A DNA stretch of 64,000 bases from Seohaeicola saemankumensis (lineage in GTDB: Bacteria > Pseudomonadota > Alphaproteobacteria > Rhodobacterales > Rhodobacteraceae), in contig NZ_JAINWI010000019.1 in NCBI RefSeq assembly GCF_021021435.1, positions 1 through 64,000 of the forward strand. The letters run 5' to 3'. Of the stretch, positions 54,251 to 62,119 are shown piece by piece. The notes beneath the pieces were generated by a model that ran no database searches, had not been told where the DNA came from, and worked only from the letters and a program-made list of their open reading frames with translations. Each line of letters opens with the position of its first letter. Position 1 is the stretch's first letter. The position numbers and the translations under genes were made by a program.

Positions 54251-57200
54251 CTATACTTGGTCTGTATCACGCTCGGTGGGTAGATGATCCGCGGCGACAG
54301 TTTTTTTCAGGCTCCAACCTTTGATGATGGCATAAACCGCGGGAATGACGATCAGGGTCAGCAAGGTTGACGACACCATTCCCCCGATCATGGGTACTGC
54401 GATGCGCTGCATGATCTCGGACCCGGTGCCATGCGCCCAAAGGATCGGCATCAGGCCGGCCATGATTGCGACAACTGTCATCATCTTGGGGCGCACCCGG
54501 TCGACTGCACCCACCATGATCGCGGCGTAGAGCTCGTCGCGGGTCAGGTCCCTGTCGCCCGCGCGGGCACGCGCTTCTTTCAACGCCTGATCGAGATAGA
54601 TCAACATGATCACTCCGGTTTCAGCCGCCACCCCGGCCAGCGCGATAAACCCGACGGCCACCGCGACCGACATGTTGAACCCCATGAACCACATAAGCCA
54701 GATGCCACCGACCAGAGCGAAAGGCAGCGACAGCATCACGATCAAGGTTTCCGTCAGGCGGCGGAAGTTGAGGTAAAGTAGCAGAAAGATTAACGCCAGC
54801 GTCAGCGGCACAACAGTGGCCAGCCGCTGTTTCGCGCGTTCAAGGTATTCGAACTGACCGCTCCAGCCCAAAGAATAGCCGGGTGGCAGAGTGACGGAGG
54901 CCGCGACCGCCGCCTGAGCTTCGGCCACATAGCCGCCAAGATCGCGTCCGACGATATCGACAAAGATATACACGGCAAGCTGTCCGTTCTCGGTGCGGAT
55001 CGACGTAGCTCCGCGGGTGCGTTCAATGGTGGCCACGTCCGCCAGCGGAATGGTGCCACCGCCCGGCAGTGCAACTTGAACCTCGCGTCCAATCGCCTCC
55101 GGATCAGACCGCAGTGTCGCCGGATAGCGCACTGCGACGTCGTAGCGCTCGCGCCCCTCGACGGTCTGCGTGATGGCCTTGGCCCCCAACGCCATGCCGA
55201 TTACCTCTTGCACATCCTGCACCGACAGACCGTAGCGGCCAAGCGCTGTACGGTCCGGGGTGATGTCGAGGTAATAGCCGCCGATCACCCGTTCGGCATA
55301 GGCGCTAGTCGTTCCGGGCACCGTTCGTACCACGGCTTCGACCTCACGGGCGACCTTTTCCATCTCGGTCAGGCTGGTGCCGTAGACCTTGATCCCCACA
55401 GGCGTGCGGATGCCGGTGGACAACATGTCGATGCGCGCCCGGATCGGCATGGTCCAGGCGTTGGAAACGCCGGGGAATTGCAGCGCGGCGTCCATTTCCT
55501 GCCGCAGGCTTTCGGTGGTGACACCTAGTCGCCATTCCGCTTCGGGGCGCAACTGGATGATCGTCTCAAACATCTCGGTCGGCGCGGGATCGGTCGCGGT
55601 CAGGGCGCGGCCCGCCTTGCCGAAGACGGTCAGGACCTCGGGAAAGGTCTTGATGATGCGGTCTTGCATTTGCATCAACTCTGCGGCCTTGGTGACTGAC
55701 AGACCGGGCAAAGTGGTCGGCATATACATCAGCGTGCCCTCGTTCAGGACGGGCATGAACTCTGACCCCAACTGCCGCGCGGGCCAGATCGTAACCACCA
55801 GTGCGGCGAGAGCCACGATGATCGTGAGACTTTTGGCCTTCAGCACGGCGCGGATGATTGGGCGGTAAACGGCGATGAGTGCCCGATTCACTGGATTCCT
55901 GTGTTCAGGGATGATCCGGCCGCGCACGAAGACCACCATCAGCGCAGGCACCAGCGTCACCGACAGGAACGCCGCCGCCGCCATCGAAAACGTCTTGGTA
56001 TAGGCCAGCGGGCCGAACATGCGCCCCTCCTGTCCTTCCAGTGTAAAGATCGGCAAGAACGATACGGTGATGATCAGCAGGCTGAAGAACAGCGCCGGGC
56101 CGACCTCGCTTGCGGCTTCGACCAGCACCTCGATTCGGGGCTTGTCGGGGACAGCACGTTCCAGATGCTTGTGCGCGTTCTCGATCATCACGATGGCGGC
56201 GTCGATCATCGCGCCGATGGCGATGGCAATGCCGCCGAGGCTCATGATATTGGCCCCAATCCCGAGGAATTTCATCGCGGTGAACGCCATCAGCAGCCCC
56301 ACCGGCAGCATGATGATAGCCACAAGAGCAGAGCGAACGTGCAGCAGAAAAATGATCGTGACCCCGGCCACAACAAGACTTTCTTCGAGAAGCGTCGTTT
56401 TCAGCGTCTCGATTGCCGACAGGATCAGGTTGGAGCGGTCATAGACTGGCACGATGTCGACGCCGTCCGGCAGACTTTGAGCAACCACGTCCAGTTCCGC
56501 TTTGGCGTTTTCGATCACATCCAGTGCATTGGCACCCACCCGTTGCAGCACGATGCCACTGGCAACCTCGCCCTCACCGTTCAACTCGGCGATGCCGCGG
56601 CGTTCATTGGGGACGATTTCGACCCGCGCGACATCTTTCAGGTTGATCGGCACCCCGCCGATACTGCGCAGGGTGATGTTGCCGATATCCTCGGTTCCCG
56701 CCAGATAGCCCCGCCCGCGCACCATGAATTCGAACTCGGACAGCTCCACCGTGCGCCCGCCAGTGTCCATGTTGCTTTCGGAGATGGCTTTGCCGATGTC
56801 GGACAGCGTGATCCCCTGCGCCCGCATCCGCACCGGATCGACAGTGACCGAGTATTGCTTGACGAAGCCGCCGACGCTGGCCACTTCGGACACGCCCTCG
56901 GCTCGGCTTGCACCAAAGCGGACGACCCAATCCTGCAACGACCGCAATTCCGCCAGCGACAGATTTTCCCCGGTGATCGCGTATTGGTAAACCCATCCTA
57001 CCCCGGTCGCATCGGGACCGAGCGTGGGCGTCACGCCGTCCGGCAGGCGGGCTGCTGCGGCGTTCAGGTATTCAAGCACCCTGCTGCGCGCCCAGTAGGG
57101 GTCCACCCCATCTTCGAAGATAATGTAGACAAAGGAAATGCCGAAGAACGAAAACCCGCGCACGACGCGGGATCGCGGCACCGTAAGCATCGCCGAAGTC

Positions 57201-57406
57201 AGCGGATAGGTGATCTGATCCTCGACGACCTGCGGAGCCTGGCCCGCATAATCGGTCAGCACGATCACCTGCACGTCCGACAAATCGGGAATAGCGTCGA
57301 TCGGCAAGTTGCGCAGTGACCAGACCCCTGCGGCGATGATCAGGGCCGTGGCAAAGAACACGAGAACAAGGTTGCGGGCGGACCATTCAATGACACGCGA
57401 GATCAT
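54251..57406 (-). CDS. cusA: CusA-type heavy-metal RND efflux pump
   Basis: 1051 residues, normal for CusA (1047 in E. coli). It starts MISRVIEWSARNLVLVFF and has HME-RND motifs in helix 4 (GAMIDAAIVMIENAHKHLE) and FIALAGVAAETGVIMLIYLDQ. Periplasmic methionines in APTEMFETIIQL and ARIDMLSTGIRT lie where E. coli CusA has metal-relay Met573 and Met623. It exports Cu(I)/Ag(I) from periplasm across the outer membrane by proton motive force. Overlaps the cusB stop by 4 bp. No channel gene is adjacent; the TolC-type protein at 41937 may serve. Confidence 0.95.
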   Translation of the reverse strand: MISRVIEWSARNLVLVFFATALIIAAGVWSLRNLPIDAIPDLSDVQVIVLTDYAGQAPQVVEDQITYPLTSAMLTVPRSRVVRGFSFFGISFVYIIFEDGVDPYWARSRVLEYLNAAAARLPDGVTPTLGPDATGVGWVYQYAITGENLSLAELRSLQDWVVRFGASRAEGVSEVASVGGFVKQYSVTVDPVRMRAQGITLSDIGKAISESNMDTGGRTVELSEFEFMVRGRGYLAGTEDIGNITLRSIGGVPINLKDVARVEIVPNERRGIAELNGEGEVASGIVLQRVGANALDVIENAKAELDVVAQSLPDGVDIVPVYDRSNLILSAIETLKTTLLEESLVVAGVTIIFLLHVRSALVAIIMLPVGLLMAFTAMKFLGIGANIMSLGGIAIAIGAMIDAAIVMIENAHKHLERAVPDKPRIEVLVEAASEVGPALFFSLLIITVSFLPIFTLEGQEGRMFGPLAYTKTFSMAAAAFLSVTLVPALMVVFVRGRIIPEHRNPVNRALIAVYRPIIRAVLKAKSLTIIVALAALVVTIWPARQLGSEFMPVLNEGTLMYMPTTLPGLSVTKAAELMQMQDRIIKTFPEVLTVFGKAGRALTATDPAPTEMFETIIQLRPEAEWRLGVTTESLRQEMDAALQFPGVSNAWTMPIRARIDMLSTGIRTPVGIKVYGTSLTEMEKVAREVEAVVRTVPGTTSAYAERVIGGYYLDITPDRTALGRYGLSVQDVQEVIGMALGAKAITQTVEGRERYDVAVRYPATLRSDPEAIGREVQVALPGGGTIPLADVATIERTRGATSIRTENGQLAVYIFVDIVGRDLGGYVAEAQAAVAASVTLPPGYSLGWSGQFEYLERAKQRLATVVPLTLALIFLLLYLNFRRLTETLIVMLSLPFALVGGIWLMWFMGFNMSVAVAVGFIALAGVAAETGVIMLIYLDQALKEARARAGDRDLTRDELYAAIMVGAVDRVRPKMMTVVAIMAGLMPILWAHGTGSEIMQRIAVPMIGGMVSSTLLTLIVIPAVYAIIKGWSLKKTVAADHLPTERDTDQV

Positions 57407-58839
57407 TCGCCTGCCTCCGGGGCTGTCAGCGCAGCCAGGGCTGCGTTCAGGTTGCTTTCCGCGTCGATCAAAAAGGTAGAGGTGGTGACAATGCGGTCGC
57501 CCTCCACAATGCCTTCAAGGATTTCCACCATCCCGGCTGCCTGCCGCCCCAGCACCACATCCTGCGGGGCGAATTTCCCCTCCCCCAGATCTCTGATCAC
57601 CACCTGACGGTCGCCGGTGTCGATCACCGCCGTTTCCGGCACCTGCACCACGGGCGCACCGTCGCCCGTCGCCAAAGCCACATCAGCGAACATGTTGAGA
57701 AGCAAGCGACCCTCAGGGTTGGACAGGTCGACGCGGACGCGTGCCGTCCGGGTCTGCATATCGACCTCAGGGTAGATCTTATCGATAACGCCGCTGAAGG
57801 TCTCGCCCGGCAGGCCTGGGAAGGTGATCGTCGCAGCATTTCCATCCGAAAGACCCGCGAGCGCAGATTCCGGCACGTCCGCCATGACCCAGACAACCGA
57901 TGTATCGGCAATACGAAACAGCGTTTCTCCAGCCTCGGACATCATGCCTTCGACGGCCATTCGTTCCAGAACCACGCCCGACCGCGGTGCCATCAGGCTG
58001 ATTTGCACGGGCGTACGCCTTTCCGCCGCGATTTTGTCGATCACTGATACGGGAACACCCAGGTTTGCCAGCCTTTGACGGCTGCCTTCCACGCGCCCTT
58101 CACCAGTTCGCAGGTCCGAAACATACTGTGCGGCCGCAGAGACGATATCCGGAGAATAGAGCATCGCCAGCGGTTCGCCCGCTTCAACGATTGATCCGGT
58201 CGTTACATCCTCAACTTCTTCGATGAACGCATCCGCACGCAATGAAATGACGCTGACTCTACGGTCGTCCAGCGCGACGATCCCCGGCGCACGCACTGTT
58301 GTTGCCATGGGATCAAACACCGCAATTGACGTACGCACGCCCGTGCGTTGCAGCTTGCCGGGCGATACGGTCACTGATCCGGCATCGCTTACCTCGTCGG
58401 CATAGACGGGCAGGTAGTCCATCCCCATGGAATCCAGCTTTGGCACCGGCGACGTATCAGGCAGGCCCATCGGGTGGCGGTAGTAGAGTAGGGTTCGTTC
58501 GCCACTCTCTGCCTCTAGGGGCGTGATCGCCTCTGGATCAAACGATACGTCTTCGCTCGCCAGGACCGGTAAAAAGGACTTTCCATCGGCAGTCTCGGTC
58601 GGCGTAGCGGACCATTCGGCGAGACCGTCAGGGTGTCGGTAGTAGATGACCGGGCCTGTCGGCGTTCGGGTTGCGGCTGGCATTGCTTCAGCTTGCCGTC
58701 CCATTAGCGCGGTGAATTGCGTCTGCGCCACATTTGCCAGCATAGCAGGCGTCCAACCCTTGACGCCTGCCGCGAGGCCCGCCCATCCAGCCGCGCCGCC
58801 AACCACGCCGATAAGTACTAATTTGCCAAAGACGCTCAT
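57403..58839 (-). CDS. cusB: CusB-type membrane-fusion protein with duplicated N-terminal metal motif
   Basis: 478 residues. After an N-terminal anchor come two similar blocks: YYRHPDGLAEWS...FLPVLA (66-95) and YYRHPMGLPDTS...SMGMDYLPVYA (119-148). The second matches the CusB N-terminal region (YDPM..., MDMDLVPKYA) that carries the Cu-binding Mets; the first has lost its Mets. Barrel-sandwich and lipoyl parts follow (PGIVALDDRRVSVISLRADAF, GEPLAMLYSPDI, RSGVVLERMAVEG). It links CusA to the outer-membrane channel and delivers metal. ATGA overlaps on both sides. Confidence 0.93.
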   Translation of the reverse strand: MSVFGKLVLIGVVGGAAGWAGLAAGVKGWTPAMLANVAQTQFTALMGRQAEAMPAATRTPTGPVIYYRHPDGLAEWSATPTETADGKSFLPVLASEDVSFDPEAITPLEAESGERTLLYYRHPMGLPDTSPVPKLDSMGMDYLPVYADEVSDAGSVTVSPGKLQRTGVRTSIAVFDPMATTVRAPGIVALDDRRVSVISLRADAFIEEVEDVTTGSIVEAGEPLAMLYSPDIVSAAAQYVSDLRTGEGRVEGSRQRLANLGVPVSVIDKIAAERRTPVQISLMAPRSGVVLERMAVEGMMSEAGETLFRIADTSVVWVMADVPESALAGLSDGNAATITFPGLPGETFSGVIDKIYPEVDMQTRTARVRVDLSNPEGRLLLNMFADVALATGDGAPVVQVPETAVIDTGDRQVVIRDLGEGKFAPQDVVLGRQAAGMVEILEGIVEGDRIVTTSTFLIDAESNLNAALAALTAPEAGE

Positions 58840-59234
58840 GGCAGCACCTCGAGCACGATTTGCGCCTGAACAGTTTCAGGTTCGCCCTGCACCTTGGCCG
58901 CAACGGAAAACCGCCAGTTTCCGTCCATCGTCAGATCGGCGGAAAATCGATATAGACCCGGCTCTTTGCCAGGCAGCGCCACGACTGTCGAAGTCATCGT
59001 CTCCATGCCGTCCGGCTCCATATCCAGCCTTGTGGCAAAAATGACGGCGCCTTCGACGGGCGCATTGGTGCGGGTATCAATCAGACGAAGCTCCAGAACC
59101 GCGCCGTCTCCGAAGGGATAAGTCGTTTCGACGAGAACAAGGTTGTAATCAGATGTAGCCGCCTGTGCCATTGGCACGGAGAGCTGGGTCGCGACCACGA
59201 GGGTCGTAAGAAAGGTGGGGATATAGCGGAGCAT
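58836..59234 (-). CDS. YtkA/FixH-like secreted protein
   Basis: 132 residues with a signal peptide (to AQA, about 25) and an immunoglobulin-like beta-rich body: YPFGDGAVLELRLIDTRTNAPVEGA, LPGKEPGLYRFSADLTMDGNWRFSVAA. This is the YtkA/FixH-like pattern common in copper efflux operons. DMEPDGMETM gives a few Mets. Overlaps the cusB start by 4 bp. It may act as a periplasmic copper accessory; function not established. Confidence 0.8.
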   Translation of the reverse strand: MLRYIPTFLTTLVVATQLSVPMAQAATSDYNLVLVETTYPFGDGAVLELRLIDTRTNAPVEGAVIFATRLDMEPDGMETMTSTVVALPGKEPGLYRFSADLTMDGNWRFSVAAKVQGEPETVQAQIVLEVLP

Positions 59235-59339
59235 GATACGCCTATTTTGACGGGCAACGGGAACGCCAGCCGACGTATCGACCCTGAGTCTATACGTTAC
59301 ATAGGCGCGTGGCTTTTGGTGCGGTAGGCACCTGATCCG

Positions 59340-59669
59340 TTAAGCCTTGGGGGGTCTTTGAAGCCCAATGTCCGCGTGTTGTCGGTGCGCTGCCGCCTCG
59401 GCCCGTGAGAACTCTGCGCTTCCGGGGCCCGGCAAGCTCGCTAGAGTTGCTCGTTCCAGCCCCAGCACAATCGGGGCTACCCGACATTGCATCGTCGAAA
59501 TGCAAGCTGCATCGCATTCCGGCATGTCCGGGCAGTCATTTGGACAGCAATCGCTCTGCAAGGCCATTGAGGGTGCTGGGTCCACGCTTGAAATGGAAGC
59601 AAGACTGATTTGCGCCAGAACAGCGCCAACCAACAGAGCAACCAGAAAAAGGCGCGTTTTGCGTACCAT
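59340..59669 (-). CDS. Secreted Cys-rich protein heading the cusBA operon
   Basis: 109 residues. A leader (KTRLFLVALLVGAVLAQISLAS) precedes a Cys cluster: DCCPNDCPDMPECDAACIST and MQCR. The remaining C-terminus is Ala/Arg-rich. It occupies the same place in this operon as the 41220 protein does in the oxidase module. Likely metal binding in the periplasm. The start is ATG 59669; a TTG at 59705 would put residues before the leader. No strong ribosome site. Confidence 0.6.
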   Translation of the reverse strand: MVRKTRLFLVALLVGAVLAQISLASISSVDPAPSMALQSDCCPNDCPDMPECDAACISTMQCRVAPIVLGLERATLASLPGPGSAEFSRAEAAAHRQHADIGLQRPPKA

Positions 59670-59761
59670 GGAACATGCTATGTTGGAGTTTTCACAAATC
59701 AGCAATACACGTTTTGCTGAAATGGATAATTGACCGACTTCACGTTCAAAACGCGGACCCG

Positions 59762-60640
59762 CTAAAGCTTCAATCGCCTCAGCCTGAGAGCGTTTGCGAT
59801 GACCGAGACTGAGGAAAGGCTCATCGCGGCGGCGGCGATCATTGGTGACATTAATAGGCCGAAGACCGGGTAGAGAACCCCTGCCGCGATTGGAACACCG
59901 AGCGTGTTATAGGCAAACGCCCAGAACAGGTTCTGGCGAATGTTGCGGATCGTGGCCACCGCCAGTGTCCGCGCCTTGACGAGGCCGTTCAGATACCCGC
60001 GCAACAGCGTGATGCCCGCACTTTCAACTGCCACGTCCGCGCCCGTGCCCATGGCAAGGCTGACGTCCGCTGCGGCCAGGGCTGGCGCGTCGTTGACACC
60101 ATCACCCGCCATCGCGACCTTTCTGCCTTCGGCGTGCAGCTCGTCCACCTGCGCCTTCTTGTCTTCCGGCAGAACGCCGGCCCGAACCTCGTCGATTCCA
60201 AGCTGCTGCGCCACGGCCCTGGCGGTGCGTTCGTTGTCCCCCGTCGCCATAATGATCCGCAGACCTGCCTCGTACAGCACCTTGATGGCTTCGGCAGTCG
60301 ACTCCTTGATCGGGTCAGCCACTGCGACGATGCCGGACAGCTTACCTTCAATGGCCACAAACATAGCGGTCTTACCCTCGGCCCGTAGAACAACTGCCGC
60401 TTCCTCCGCCTCAGATGTGTCGAGAGACATGTCGCGCATCATTGCGGTATTTCCAAGTGCGACGGCCCGCCCCAAGACAGTTCAGCGCACGCCTTTTCCG
60501 GTCACTGCCTCGAAGTTTTCGGCGTTGCCGACCTTAATGTGCTTGTCTTTCGTCCTTTGCTTTCGACCATGGCGTCAGCCGCGGGAGCTCTTAGCCTTTC
60601 TCTAGAGCCGCAGCGAAGCTGATCGGATGATCCCACTGAC
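59762..60640 (-). pseudogene. P1B copper-ATPase C-terminal remnant
   Basis: Minus strand. The intact part (60475 down to 59762) reads [40 protein letters not shown], and the last membrane helices to [11 protein letters not shown], the end of a CopA-like pump. Upstream, EAVTGKGVR is followed by TGA where homologs have Gly (GGA), and before that FAAALEKG and LTPWS show frameshifts. Everything N-terminal, including DKTGT and CPC, is gone. It is most similar to the ATPase at 47234 (for example [26 protein letters not shown]), suggesting a decayed duplicate. Confidence 0.85.
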
Positions 60641-60828
60641 GGGTAGGTGCTTGCCACTGTTCCAATGCCAGGTCCTTCAAGATGACACTGAAAATATGAA
60701 TGGAGCTATCGGTAGATGAAAGGTCATGCGCTAATTTTGGTCGGTGACAGCTTGACAACTTCACGGTGCCAAGGGTTGTCCATATGTAAGCTGCGAAAAC
60801 ACATGCCCGTGCGAGATCAATATTTTTC

Positions 60829-60859
60829 TTGAACCTCTAGTGACTTTAAGAGTTAAGGC
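60829..60859 (+). promoter_or_regulatory. MerR-type promoter (TTGAAC-N19-TAAGGC) upstream of L,D-transpeptidase
   Basis: TTGAAC (60829-60834), a 19-bp spacer (60835-60853) with the dyad-like CTCTAGTGACTTTAAGAG, then TAAGGC (60854-60859). A 19-bp spacer is the hallmark of promoters activated by MerR-family metal sensors; the mer promoter has TTGACT-N19-TAAGGT. It resembles the site at 62056-62086. The nearest downstream gene is the L,D-transpeptidase at 60977. No MerR gene is in view. The rest of 60641-60976 shows nothing else. Confidence 0.55.
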
Positions 60860-60976
60860 ATCGATAACGGTCGGCCCCATGGAGCATAGTCGTTTGTAAT
60901 AACTTGACTCCTTCCCCGGCAAAAAATTCGGGATGTGGGTTGGATCGCCGCCAATAGCGTGAAAGGAACAAGAAAG

Positions 60977-61642
60977 ATGCTGACAAGACGACATTTCATC
61001 CAAACGACTGCCGCATTGTTCTCGGCGTCTTTCTCGAGTCCGCTCGTGGCTGACACCTGGCCCACTGAAGCGGAAAAAACCGCGTGGGATGCACAGGTTA
61101 CACCGCCGGGATACAACCCGGCCACATCGAATCCATGGGGCCTACACCCGCGCTTTCTGCCGCAGCGGGTTGTAGCAAAAGATGGTCTTGTGCCCGGTGA
61201 CATTCATGTGGATGCCGTGGCGCGCTATCTTTACCATATCGAGGAAGGCGGCACTGCGATGCGTTACGGCGTGGCGATCGCTCGTGGCACGCTTTACGAG
61301 CCGGGCGTTTACACGATCAAGCGCAAGGTCAGGTGGCCGCATTGGCAGCCAACACAGAACATGATTGACCGCGACCCGGAGCTCTACGCCGACATCGCTG
61401 ACGGTATGGAACCCGGACCTAAGAACGCGCTCGGGTCACGGGCGCTTTATCTCTATGTCGGGGACCGAGACACTTATCTGCGCATCCACGGTACACCACA
61501 GCCGCGAAGCATCGGCGGCCGAGCAAGTTCCGGTTGCGTCCGGATGGTGATGGCGCACATAAACGATCTGTATCCGAATGTGGAGATTGGCTCGACGGCG
61601 TTCCTATATTCGGCAGAGGACAGCGTGACCCCGCAGAGTTGA
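60977..61642 (+). CDS. L,D-transpeptidase with Tat-like leader
   Basis: 221 residues. Leader TRRHFIQTTAALFSASFSS; YkuD fold with LYLYVGDRDTYLRIHGT and the catalytic SSGCVRM (Cys187, His about 171). Such enzymes cross-link peptidoglycan or attach lipoproteins to it. GAAAGGAA precedes the ATG at 60977; an upstream start at 60935 lacks support. It lies 118 bp after a MerR-type promoter, so metal-induced cell-wall remodelling is possible. Convergent with a small lipoprotein gene. Confidence 0.87.
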   Translation: MLTRRHFIQTTAALFSASFSSPLVADTWPTEAEKTAWDAQVTPPGYNPATSNPWGLHPRFLPQRVVAKDGLVPGDIHVDAVARYLYHIEEGGTAMRYGVAIARGTLYEPGVYTIKRKVRWPHWQPTQNMIDRDPELYADIADGMEPGPKNALGSRALYLYVGDRDTYLRIHGTPQPRSIGGRASSGCVRMVMAHINDLYPNVEIGSTAFLYSAEDSVTPQS

Positions 61643-61681
61643 CCCAAGCCGCGCCGTCAATCCGACGCTTGGACGCGTCAA

Positions 61682-61951
61682 TCAGGATTGGCGCGCGACG
61701 CAGATGGGATTGCCGCCTGCCGATCGCAACGGGACCAAGGTCGTTTCCACCGGCCCACTATGCGCATACCAATAGCAATTATCTTCGGGACGTAGCCGTG
61801 CCGTGTTGAGATCCTGGTCGGGTGCAGCGAGGGCTGCGACAGATTCTGGAATATTCCCGACCCTGAATGGATCGTTGTCTTCCTTCGGAGGTACCGCACA
61901 GCCAGCCAGGGCCAATGTTGCAACCATGATCACCGCATATTTTTGAAGCAT
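61682..61951 (-). CDS. Small lipoprotein, unknown
   Basis: 89 residues with a lipobox (ATLALAGCA, Cys18). The mature part holds NCYWYAHSGPVETTLVPLRS and ends NPICVARQS, leaving two further Cys that may form a disulfide. The ATG at 61951 has only a weak GTGAGA upstream. A much longer in-frame reading to 62596 is a shadow of the ATPase gene. Family not recognised. Confidence 0.6.
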   Translation of the reverse strand: MLQKYAVIMVATLALAGCAVPPKEDNDPFRVGNIPESVAALAAPDQDLNTARLRPEDNCYWYAHSGPVETTLVPLRSAGGNPICVARQS

Positions 61952-62055
61952 ATCTATCTCACTTTTTGGCAGGTCAGCCGCGTCCACAGACTTGGCAACG
62001 CGTTTCAAGGTTCCGCAGGTCGGTTCCTTACTTGACCAAGTTTTTGTTTTAGCTC

Positions 62056-62086
62056 TTGAAGCTCTAGTTACTGTAGGGGCTATCTC
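62056..62086 (+). promoter_or_regulatory. MerR/CadR-type promoter (TTGAAG-N19-TATCTC) of the Zn/Cd ATPase
   Basis: TTGAAG (62056-62061), 19-bp spacer (62062-62080) with CTCTAGTTACTGTAGGGG, and TATCTC (62081-62086), 34 bp before the ATPase start. The long spacer and dyad fit ZntR/CadR-like regulation. It shares TTGAA.CTCTAGT.ACT with the site at 60829. Confidence 0.6.
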
Positions 62087-62119
62087 AATGTGGAATGAAC
62101 GAATCCCGAGGTCAATCCC

